Source: an uncultured cyanobacterium
GTDB taxonomy: Bacteria; Cyanobacteriota; Cyanobacteriia; Cyanobacteriales; Geitlerinemataceae
NCBI GenBank assembly: GCA_937121005.1
Contig: CAKZKB010000354.1
Span: forward strand, 1 to 6,632
Direction of reading: 5' to 3'
DNA length: 6,632 bases
Below are positions 1 to 5,552 of the stretch, piece by piece. The position numbers were made by a program, and so were the translations under genes. Positions within the stretch are counted from its first letter, which is position 1; every line of letters starts with the position of its first letter. Under the pieces are notes generated by a model. It searched no databases. It had not been told where the DNA came from and worked only from the letters and a program-made list of their open reading frames with translations.

Positions 1-810
1 GCCAACCCCGTCGGAACGTGAACGATCCGCACGGCGGTTTCGACTTTGTTGACGTTTTGTCCCCCTTTTCCGCCCGATCGCGAAGTAGTGATTTCGAGAT
101 CTTTTTCGGGGATATCGAGTTCGATTTCTTGGTTCAAAATCGGCATTACTTCTACGCCTGCAAAGCTGGTTTGTCGCTTGCCATTGGCATTAAAAGGAGA
201 AATTCGGACTAGGCGATGAGTCCCTTTTTCGCCTTTGAGATAGCCGTAGGCGTAGCGCCCGCGCACCTCAATGGCGGCGGATTTGATCCCTGCTTCGCCC
301 CCTTCGGAAAGGTCGGTTACTGTTACTGTATAACCGCTTTTTTCGGCCCAACGTTGGTACATTCGCAACAACATGGCTGCCCAGTCTTGCGCGTCGGTTC
401 CACCTGCACCAGCGTCGATGGAAAGAATGGCTCCTTCGCGATCGTAGGGATCGCTTAACAAGCGTTCGACTTCCCAGCGATCGAACTCTCGATGCAGGCG
501 ATCGATGTTGGCACACGCCTCTTCTAAAAGGGCTGCATCGGTGTCGGTTTCCATCAACTCTAACACCGCTTCGGTATCTTCGAGGGTGTTTTTCCAGCCA
601 TAGTAGCGATCGACGCTGGTTTTGAGTTCGCTGAGATCTTGTAAGACCTTTTGCGCCGTATCGCGATCGTCCCAAAACTCGGGTTGGGCTGCCTGTTGCT
701 CTAAGTCTTGGATTTTAGCTCGCACCGCAGGCAAGTCAAAGATAGTCCTGGGTTTTTCCCAGGCGATCGGACAGGGTAGAAACTTCTCGTTGTAGTTCGC
801 GAACGTCCAT
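1..810 (-). CDS. prfB: Peptide chain release factor 2 (RF2), with programmed +1 frameshift; 3' end cut by window edge
   Basis: RF2 recognises UGA and UAA stop codons in the ribosomal A site and triggers peptide release. The zero frame starts at ATG 808-810, runs 24 codons (MDVRELQREV...TQDYL) and meets TGA at 736-738. A +1 shift at CTT TGA C continues in the next frame to position 1. In the joined protein the stop-recognition tripeptide SPF is at residues 204-206 and the catalytic GGQ at 249-251, inside SGGKGGQNVNK, within one residue of the E. coli RF2 positions. About 269 of roughly 365 residues are present; the end of domain 3 and the C-terminal helices lie beyond the window. An in-frame ATG four codons upstream (820-822), with a weak GAG-type ribosome site, is a possible start. 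Ser245, two residues before the K of GGKGGQ, aligns with E. coli residue 246, the Thr/Ala position known to affect activity. Methylation of the GGQ glutamine by PrmC is expected from the family. Identification is very secure. Confidence 0.97.
735..750 (-). promoter_or_regulatory. prfB: prfB programmed +1 ribosomal frameshift site
   Basis: Read on the minus strand, the site is CAG GAC TAT CTT TGA C. The ribosome stalls at the in-frame TGA (736-738) when RF2 is scarce, and peptidyl-tRNA slips from CTT to TTT so that GAC (735-737) is read next. The TAT CTT TGA C core is identical to the E. coli prfB site. An AGGA (746-749) lies four nt before CTT, where the stimulatory Shine-Dalgarno-like element sits in E. 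coli. Without the shift only a 24-aa peptide is made; with it the SPF- and GGQ-containing frame is entered. This is the known autoregulation of RF2 synthesis; the efficiency here is not known. Confidence 0.95.
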
Positions 811-839
811 TGTAATTGACATGAATCTCTGCTAGGTTA

Positions 840-845
840 ATTATA
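840..845 (-). promoter_or_regulatory. Putative -10 box of a prfB promoter
   Basis: A perfect TATAAT lies on the minus strand in the 65-nt gap between the 208-aa gene and prfB. It would place transcription start near 833, 11 to 23 nt before the two possible prfB start codons. No good -35 hexamer stands 16-18 nt upstream (a TTGCCA is present but only 8 nt away). The call therefore rests on the -10 box and its position alone. Confidence 0.45.
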
Positions 846-875
846 ACCGAAAATGGCAATTTGGTATCGAAGATT

Positions 876-1502
876 TTACGGAGAATTCGCTTCGGTGAGG
901 GAGGGAACGACTTGTTGCTGTTCTCGGGAAGCCGATTCTAAGCGTTCTTGACGCAACTCGCGATCGAGCCAAAACACCGCACTGCCTAGCAAAGCGACAA
1001 GGGCAATTAAACTAGCAGCCAGCAAGCGCACTCGTCCGCGCAGTTTTTGGATTTCTCGCAGGCGAATTTCTTCAACCATCGCCGCCCGCACGTCAGCCGC
1101 ACCGGGAAGTTCTCCGGCGTTGACGCTGCGCGAGTCAGCATCGATCTCCGCTAGTTCGGGTTCGCCGGGATCGAATGCAACTTGAGACTGCAACCAATCG
1201 GCGAGTAGTTTGGGAACTTGACTTTGGAACCAGCGAATACCCACGAACATAAATAAAGGTTTGGATATTTTTGCTGTCGGCGACATCACGTTTTTGAGAA
1301 GGCGCGATCGAATTTTTTTCGAGATCAGATTTGCTGCCCCCACTTCATAAAGACAAGCCAAGACAAGTTTGACAGTGGCTTCCTCGCGCTCGAACAAATT
1401 TGACAGAATCAAGAGTACGTCCTGCATTCGTTCTTGTTCGAGGGTTTTGGTCTGAAATTGGGCTTTGGGAGAACGGGTGAGCGTTGGTTCTTGTGGGGCC
1501 AT
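876..1502 (-). CDS. Uncharacterised 208-aa protein with one C-terminal membrane helix
   Basis: I recognise no named domain. Residues 1-25 are polar and probably flexible. Residues about 25-110 look helical and carry a basic stretch (SKKIRSRLLKN, about 61-71) and an amphipathic segment (RWFQSQVPKLLADWLQSQ, about 90-107). An acidic, low-hydrophobicity linker (about 111-135) follows. Next comes a charged helix rich in Arg (RLREIQKLRGRVR), and then one clear membrane span at about 158-179. The remaining 29 residues are polar. The Arg-rich N-terminal flank of the span predicts the large N-terminal part in the cytoplasm and the short tail outside or in a lumen. The ATG at 1500-1502 has no Shine-Dalgarno, as is common in cyanobacteria; Met26 is a possible later start. 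It lies 65 nt upstream of prfB and may be co-transcribed. It is probably a conserved cyanobacterial hypothetical protein; its function cannot be read from the sequence. Confidence 0.8.
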   Translation of the reverse strand: MAPQEPTLTRSPKAQFQTKTLEQERMQDVLLILSNLFEREEATVKLVLACLYEVGAANLISKKIRSRLLKNVMSPTAKISKPLFMFVGIRWFQSQVPKLLADWLQSQVAFDPGEPELAEIDADSRSVNAGELPGAADVRAAMVEEIRLREIQKLRGRVRLLAASLIALVALLGSAVFWLDRELRQERLESASREQQQVVPSLTEANSP

Positions 1503-1514
1503 GAGTCGTTAAGA

Positions 1515-1544
1515 AATATATCTGATTGTAAAACTAAATTGCAA
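1515..1544 (-). promoter_or_regulatory. Putative sigma70-type promoter of the 208-aa gene
   Basis: On the minus strand TTGCAA (1539-1544, 4/6 match to TTGACA) and TATATT (1515-1520, 5/6 match to TATAAT) are separated by 18 nt. The predicted start of transcription is only a few nt before the ATG at 1502, giving a very short or absent leader. This is a match by eye only. Confidence 0.35.
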
Positions 1545-1558
1545 AATCGGAGCCAGAC

Positions 1559-1572
1559 AGCGCGATCGCGCT
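1559..1572. repeat. 14-bp perfect palindrome containing HIP1
   Basis: AGCGCGATCGCGCT reads the same on both strands and contains the HIP1 core GCGATCGC (1562-1569). It lies in the 172-nt divergent gap between the minus-strand 208-aa gene and the plus-strand 58-aa gene. The rest of the gap shows nothing else I can call. No T-tract follows, so it is not scored as a terminator. Confidence 0.6.
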
Positions 1573-1674
1573 AATGTCGATGATAGCTCGATCGAGAAGT
1601 TGGCGCAGATGGGGGCGAGAAGACCCTCGCACCTCAAACCTAACCCCTTAAAACTTAACACCGAATACTTTACC

Positions 1675-1851
1675 ATGTACGACAAACCGAGCAAGCGCGA
1701 TCCGTTAACCGTTGCCATTATCGCCGGACTGGGGGCAGGCATCCCTACCTCCTTCGCCGTCGGGTTGGGGCAAGATCCCCTTGTCGCTTTGAGTATCACC
1801 GTTTTCGCCGCCGTTCTCGCCCTAGTTTGCGATCGCCTCGGTTGGGTGTGA
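1675..1851 (+). CDS. Small 58-aa protein with two predicted membrane helices
   Basis: This is the only plus-strand gene I accept. The protein starts MYDKPSKRDP, with a polar, basic head of ten residues. A hydrophobic Gly-rich segment follows at about 11-31 (with GLGAG and AVGLG), then a short GQDP turn and a second hydrophobic segment at about 35-52, ending CDRLGWV. This predicts a two-helix hairpin in a membrane with both ends on the same side, probably cytoplasmic. The frame is open further upstream to TTG 1600 and ATG 1609. However, the extra residues (MGARRPSHLKPNPLKLN...) look like translated leader, and ATG 1675 opens directly before the polar head, so I prefer it. No Shine-Dalgarno is visible. 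An Escherichia-like promoter was not found. A heptamer array begins four nt after the TGA. No function is recognised. The regular hydrophobic pattern and the HIP1 copy near its end argue for a real gene, but its small size leaves doubt. Confidence 0.6.
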   Translation: MYDKPSKRDPLTVAIIAGLGAGIPTSFAVGLGQDPLVALSITVFAAVLALVCDRLGWV

Positions 1852-1855
1852 CAAA

Positions 1856-1883
1856 GGATGAAGTTAGAAGGATGAAGGATGAA
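1856..1883 (+). repeat. Heptamer tandem array GGATGAA (4 units, one degenerate)
   Basis: GGATGAA occurs at 1856-1862, 1870-1876 and 1877-1883. The remaining slot 1863-1869 reads GTTAGAA, so four units sit exactly in 7-nt register. It resembles the short tandemly repeated repetitive (STRR) heptamers described in cyanobacteria. It begins four nt after the stop codon of the 58-aa gene. Each perfect unit contains TGA on the gene's sense strand. Confidence 0.75.
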
Positions 1884-1908
1884 TATCGGTAAGTATTCAG
1901 GTTACACC

Positions 1909-1974
1909 AGAAACCCGGTTTCTAAAAGGATAAATTTGAATCTTGTTTGGCTATAAGCAAGAAACCGGGTTTCT
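1909..1974. repeat. Pair of inverted 15-nt palindromic repeats
   Basis: AGAAACCCGGTTTCT (1909-1923) and its exact reverse complement AGAAACCGGGTTTCT (1960-1974) are separated by 36 nt. Each copy is itself a 7-bp palindrome around one central base. The DNA can therefore form either two small hairpins or one 15-bp stem with a 36-nt loop. Similar elements are, from memory, dispersed in many cyanobacterial genomes. The pair sits between two convergent genes and might act as a bidirectional 3' barrier, although no T-tract follows on either strand. Confidence 0.8.
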
Positions 1975-1982
1975 ACACCATT

Positions 1983-2003
1983 CCCCCATCCCCCTAATCC
2001 CCC
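1983..2003 (-). other. Three G5 tracts just downstream of the 499-aa gene stop codon
   Basis: On the minus strand three runs of five G (1999-2003, 1990-1994, 1983-1987) are spaced by ATTA and AT, followed by a GG at 1978-1979. They begin five nt after the TAA stop of the 499-aa gene and would lie in its 3' untranslated RNA. They could form a G-quadruplex of limited depth, but C-rich strings of this kind are also common intergenic filler in cyanobacteria. Confidence 0.5.
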
Positions 2004-2008
2004 AATCT

Positions 2009-3508
2009 TTAATCTGGATAGTTGACATATCGATACAGATCGGTAATCTCGGGGTCGTTAAATTGGGCGATCGTCCGCCATAGAAGCACGTAACTACCAT
2101 CATCGCGGCGATCGACCGGGCGGAATGCTACCAAAACATCGCGACTGGGAGTATCGAGTAAATAAGCGAGCATTCGCCGTTCGCGATGGGTAATTTGGCG
2201 GTTGGTGACGATAAAATCGGGAAGTTCGTATTGGATCGATCGCACTAAATAGGTGCGCCCGACTTCGGCATCGGCGACAGTTAAAACTTTATCTTCTAAG
2301 CCAAAATCGGAGAGCTTTCCTAATAGAATGCGCTGGCGATCTTCTTGGATGTTGTCTAATTCGGTCGGCGGGTGGTAGCCGAGGAAAAATTCTCGCAGTT
2401 TCGGCGACAGGTTTACGCCTTCTAGATCCAAAGAGATCTCTTCGATGGGAATGTCGCCAATATCGACAATATAACCGTAGTCAATAATGGGAAACAAAAG
2501 TTGGAAGCGATCGTCGCTGACTTGCATTTCCAGACGGGGAACGAACCCGGTTTCTGGTGCGGGAGGTAACAGCGCCGGAAAGGGAAAGCGATCGAGAACG
2601 GTGGGTAACAAACGGTTGTCGGGAACGTCACCGTAAACGCGATCGGTGAGAATGCGAGCGATCCCTGTATTGGGAAGGTTTAAAAATTCTGCATAGAGGC
2701 TCGGTTCGTGGGGAAACAAGCCGTAATCGCGACGATCGAAGGTTTCGGCAATTTGTTCGGGAGTGCGAAACTGCCATTCTGGAGGAAATAAATCGACGGC
2801 GAGTTGTAAATCTTGGCGGATTTCTTGCAATTCTACCGCTACTTCGCCAACGGGTAAAATCGCGGGAGGAATAACCGGACGCGCCCCTTCGATCGCGGGT
2901 TTAACGGGTACGCCGAGAGCTTCAATTTGCCAGGGAGACAGTAAATAGGTTTCGGGAAGTCCGATTTCTAGACGTAGGGGAGAAAGGGTCAGCGATGGCG
3001 CGTCCAAAGGTGCAGTTTCGGGGAGGACGGGAATGCGAGCCAGTTGGTTGACGCGACGGGTAAACTCAGAAGAAACCGCTTCTAAATCGGCATAGCTGCT
3101 AGCCAAAGCACAGTAGACTCGTAGTTGGGAAAACTCGAGAGGTGCGCCTGCAAATGCCAGTTCTGCGAACGGATCCTCCTCCGGTGCGTTGAGAAATGGA
3201 GCGTCGCGATCGCAGATAACTTCGGGTGCGGGATCGTAGACTTCTAAAAAGTTCTCCAAGCGGTTGCGCTGAATGGCTAAGCGCGTCCGCAAATCCGAGA
3301 GACGATCGCGATCGTAGAGGGCAAAAGCGCGTTCGATTTCGTAAAGTAAATAGAGGTGGTTGGCGGTCAGTTGTTGCGATCGCGCCCAAAATTCCTCCTC
3401 AGTTTGCGATCGCGCCACAGTACCAGCGCCGCCCCAAAACAGCGCCACCAAACCCGCGATCGCGACGATGCGAATCCGTTTAAGAATAGATAACAAACTC
3501 GATCCCAT
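2009..3508 (-). CDS. Uncharacterised 499-aa exported protein
   Basis: I do not recognise a family. The N-terminus has a signal-peptide shape: a basic head (KRIR, residues 10-13), a hydrophobic core at about 14-28 and a likely cleavage near TVA (30-32) or just before the TEEEF motif. The protein is therefore expected in the periplasm or thylakoid lumen, or tethered by that segment. Residues about 37-90 are helical and charged, with coiled-coil potential. Only two cysteines exist in the mature part (99 and 133) and could form a disulfide. About 150-225 is Pro-rich with many short hydrophobic strands. The C-terminal 170 residues alternate beta-type stretches with acidic turns and end in a Tyr-rich tail (LYRYVNYPD). 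No catalytic motif stands out. ATG 3506-3508 is chosen because it directly precedes the signal peptide; the ribosome site is weak (GGAA about 12 nt upstream). It converges on the 58-aa gene and is 205 nt from the phosphatase gene, so co-transcription with that gene is uncertain. Confidence 0.85.
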   Translation of the reverse strand: MGSSLLSILKRIRIVAIAGLVALFWGGAGTVARSQTEEEFWARSQQLTANHLYLLYEIERAFALYDRDRLSDLRTRLAIQRNRLENFLEVYDPAPEVICDRDAPFLNAPEEDPFAELAFAGAPLEFSQLRVYCALASSYADLEAVSSEFTRRVNQLARIPVLPETAPLDAPSLTLSPLRLEIGLPETYLLSPWQIEALGVPVKPAIEGARPVIPPAILPVGEVAVELQEIRQDLQLAVDLFPPEWQFRTPEQIAETFDRRDYGLFPHEPSLYAEFLNLPNTGIARILTDRVYGDVPDNRLLPTVLDRFPFPALLPPAPETGFVPRLEMQVSDDRFQLLFPIIDYGYIVDIGDIPIEEISLDLEGVNLSPKLREFFLGYHPPTELDNIQEDRQRILLGKLSDFGLEDKVLTVADAEVGRTYLVRSIQYELPDFIVTNRQITHRERRMLAYLLDTPSRDVLVAFRPVDRRDDGSYVLLWRTIAQFNDPEITDLYRYVNYPD

Positions 3509-3566
3509 GTTGCACCATTTCCAGATTGAATTGCCTGAATTATCAATCTTCGCTCAAATTGCGGGA

Positions 3567-3631
3567 GGGCGAAGCATTCACAGCGTTTCTGTTCGTAAAC
3601 AACTTCATTTTTCTAGGTGAATGCTTAGCCC
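3567..3631. repeat. Imperfect inverted repeat, 15-bp arms
   Basis: GGGCGAAGCATTCAC (3567-3581) pairs with GTGAATGCTTAGCCC (3617-3631) with one mismatch in 15, around a 35-nt loop. The right arm runs on into CCTACAG, which is shared with the palindrome at 6331-6355, so both may belong to one dispersed family. It lies in the gap between the phosphatase gene and the 499-aa gene. No T-tract follows on the minus strand, so terminator function is only possible, not shown. Confidence 0.75.
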
Positions 3632-3652
3632 CTACAGGTCTGACAATGGCTT

Positions 3653-3722
3653 ATTGTTCATTGTTCATTGTTCATTGTTCATTGCTCATTGCTCATTGCT
3701 CATTGTTCATTGCTCATTGTTC
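3653..3722 (-). repeat. Ten-unit heptamer array (STRR type)
   Basis: Ten consecutive 7-nt units, ATTGTTC or ATTGCTC on the plus strand, run without a gap in the order T T T T C C C T C T at the variable base. On the minus strand the unit reads GAACAAT or GAGCAAT. This matches the short tandemly repeated repetitive heptamers known in cyanobacteria. The first minus-strand unit lies inside the phosphatase gene: the codons GAA CAA and the TGA stop are repeat sequence. Because 7 is not a multiple of 3, TGA recurs in all three frames. Confidence 0.95.
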
Positions 3723-5552
3723 CCCACTCCCCATTTTTACCCGCACCAACACCGCCGTAATGTTATCGTGGCCGTTGTATTGATTGCCCACATCGATTAA
3801 GCGCTCCACCTCCCGATCTAACGGCGTGTCAAAATCTAAAAGTGGGGTCAAATGGGTGCGATCGTGAGATTCTAGCACACCATTATCCGTGAGTCCGTCG
3901 GAAGCCAAGATGAAGACCGTATCCTCAGTAATATCGAGAAACTGTACTTCTGGCTCCACCCCGCGATCGTCCCTGGGGCCTAAAGCCTGGGTCAACTGGT
4001 AGGCATTGGGATGATTGTAGGCCACGTTGGGAGCTACACCGCGCCGAATTTCGCGCTGTCCCACCTCGTGATCGACGGTGATCTGTTCTAACCCTCGGCT
4101 GCGCGTGAGCCGATACAGGCGACTGTCCCCCACGTGCGCTACCGCCACCCGCGTGTCGTGCAGCAACATCATCACCAGCGTTGTCCCCATGCGCCGACTC
4201 CCGGAACGGCGATCGTTCTGATTTTCATCAAAAATCGTCCGGTTGGCGCGAGACACGGCTTCGCGGAGGGTCACTTCATCGGGCAATTCGTCGCCCCAGT
4301 TGTCCTGAAAATAGGCTCGGAGGGTGTTCGTCGCCATGGCGCTGGCCACTTCGCCGCCATCGTGTCCCCCCATACCGTCACACAGCACGTACAGGCCCCG
4401 CGCCTGAATGCGCCGATCGCTCGGGGTTTGGTAGCGATCGATTTGCGTCCAGATCTCGAAGGTATCTTCATTGTGGTCGCGCCGCCGGCCGATGTCCGTT
4501 TGTCCGGCACTTTCGAGCTCGCTTAGAGTCGCCGACAGCATCAGCGTCGGTTCGTCTTCGTCGTCGTCAAAATCGGGATCCGTAATCACTAAGGTGGCTT
4601 CCTCGTCTTCGGGATCGGGAAGTTCGGCATTTACGGAGAGTGCCGGCGGCGGCGGGGGTGGCGGTTCCGGCCCGATCGCCGCTTTCAAGCGCGATCGCAC
4701 GGTTTCAACGGCTCCCTCGGCGTTTGACTTCAATTGGGACAGCAACGCTAACGTCGTTTCCGTCAGCGTGTCGCCCAGCATCCAGCGGCGCCCGTCCGAA
4801 AGATGCGCCTCGACCGCGTCCAGCGTGGCGAACACGTCCTGCACCGCATCGTCGTAAGCGGCCTGCGGTTCGCCGTACAGTCGTTGCAAGCACAGCACCC
4901 GATTGGCATTCAGCCGCAGGTTATCGGGTACGAACAAACTTTGACGACAGCCCACCGTTTCTAGCACCGCCCACAGTTCCAACATCTCGTAAAGCCAGTA
5001 TAACCTCTGAAAGTATATCGCTTCTTCTTGGCTCCACTCCCGGACGAGTAGGGGTAAATGCGTGCGATCGGCCAGCAAGATGGCGGCCAGACCATTTTGT
5101 TGCCAAGCGGCATGGACTTCGGGTAGGCTGTGGGAATGCGATCGCGCAGCTAGGGTTAGGTAGGGGCGTGCCGCTTCGGGAAACCAGGCTGCGTCCGGTA
5201 AGGCACAAGGAGCGCGAAACGGCTGCGTGTCGAAGACGCTTAACTCCACTTCGGCTGAGGTTGGCGGTACGGTGGGGAGGGATAGCAACTGATAGCGTCC
5301 CTCGCCGTCAAGATACCAACAATCGCGATCGCTGTATCGCTGCTGCCATCTGTGCCAACTATCCGCATCTCCCCAGACGATCGCTCGCCAGACGGTGGCC
5401 ACTTTTGCTCCGCAATTTTGACAGGTGGGGCGATCGAAGGCAACGGCGGCCCCGCACTCAGCACAGCTTTTATGGGTTAACGACGCGCCGCACTGCTGGC
5501 AAAATTTATTCGACTCGGCGTTTTCAAACTGGCAGATGGGGCAAACGAGCAT
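3714..5552 (-). CDS. PP2C-type Ser/Thr protein phosphatase with N-terminal double zinc ribbon
   Basis: The product is expected to remove phosphate from Ser/Thr of target proteins using Mn2+ or Mg2+, in the cytoplasm (no signal peptide or membrane span). Residues 1-50 hold four CxxC pairs (C4/C7, C18/C21, C30/C33, C44/C47), a double zinc ribbon. Residues about 51-290 form a largely helical, Trp-rich middle region of no family I can name. A run of seven prolines (297-303) and a very acidic linker (about 309-335) follow. The PP2C domain spans about 346-606 and shows every hallmark motif: RRRDHNED (356-363), DGMGGH (392-397), GTT (456-458), HVGDSRLYR (473-481), LTQALG (520-525), ASDGLTD (550-556) and GHDNITAVLV (594-603). 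The metal-binding aspartates D392, D552 and D596 are present, so it should be active. The architecture fits a cyanobacterial group annotated as putative protein serine/threonine phosphatase, about 600-650 aa. ATG 5550-5552 opens directly on the zinc ribbon; no Shine-Dalgarno is visible. The last codons and stop lie in a heptamer array. Confidence 0.95.
   Translation of the reverse strand: MLVCPICQFENAESNKFCQQCGASLTHKSCAECGAAVAFDRPTCQNCGAKVATVWRAIVWGDADSWHRWQQRYSDRDCWYLDGEGRYQLLSLPTVPPTSAEVELSVFDTQPFRAPCALPDAAWFPEAARPYLTLAARSHSHSLPEVHAAWQQNGLAAILLADRTHLPLLVREWSQEEAIYFQRLYWLYEMLELWAVLETVGCRQSLFVPDNLRLNANRVLCLQRLYGEPQAAYDDAVQDVFATLDAVEAHLSDGRRWMLGDTLTETTLALLSQLKSNAEGAVETVRSRLKAAIGPEPPPPPPPALSVNAELPDPEDEEATLVITDPDFDDDEDEPTLMLSATLSELESAGQTDIGRRRDHNEDTFEIWTQIDRYQTPSDRRIQARGLYVLCDGMGGHDGGEVASAMATNTLRAYFQDNWGDELPDEVTLREAVSRANRTIFDENQNDRRSGSRRMGTTLVMMLLHDTRVAVAHVGDSRLYRLTRSRGLEQITVDHEVGQREIRRGVAPNVAYNHPNAYQLTQALGPRDDRGVEPEVQFLDITEDTVFILASDGLTDNGVLESHDRTHLTPLLDFDTPLDREVERLIDVGNQYNGHDNITAVLVRVKMGSGEQ

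Noticed and set aside
268..675. Minus-strand 135-codon frame inside prfB
   Set aside because: It is a wrong-frame reading of the RF2 gene, with an Arg/Ser-rich composition and no motif.
1600..1674. Longer start (TTG 1600 or ATG 1609) for the 58-aa membrane protein
   Set aside because: The added residues look like a translated leader and no ribosome site supports them. Met at 1675 starts a typical polar head before the first helix.
1653..1974. CRISPR array or insertion sequence ends suggested by the repeated short elements
   Set aside because: The repeats are either contiguous heptamers or one inverted pair. There are no regularly spaced direct repeats with unique spacers, and no transposase gene lies in the window.
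3526..3783. Plus-strand open frame through the heptamer array (repeating CSLFIVHCSLLIAHCS-like peptide)
   Set aside because: The residues are just the translated heptamer repeat, and the frame runs into the antisense of the phosphatase gene. This is a well-known type of false gene.
4134..4585. Overlapping plus-strand frames opposite the PP2C domain
   Set aside because: They are antisense shadows of the catalytic domain, and the minus-strand frame carries all PP2C motifs.
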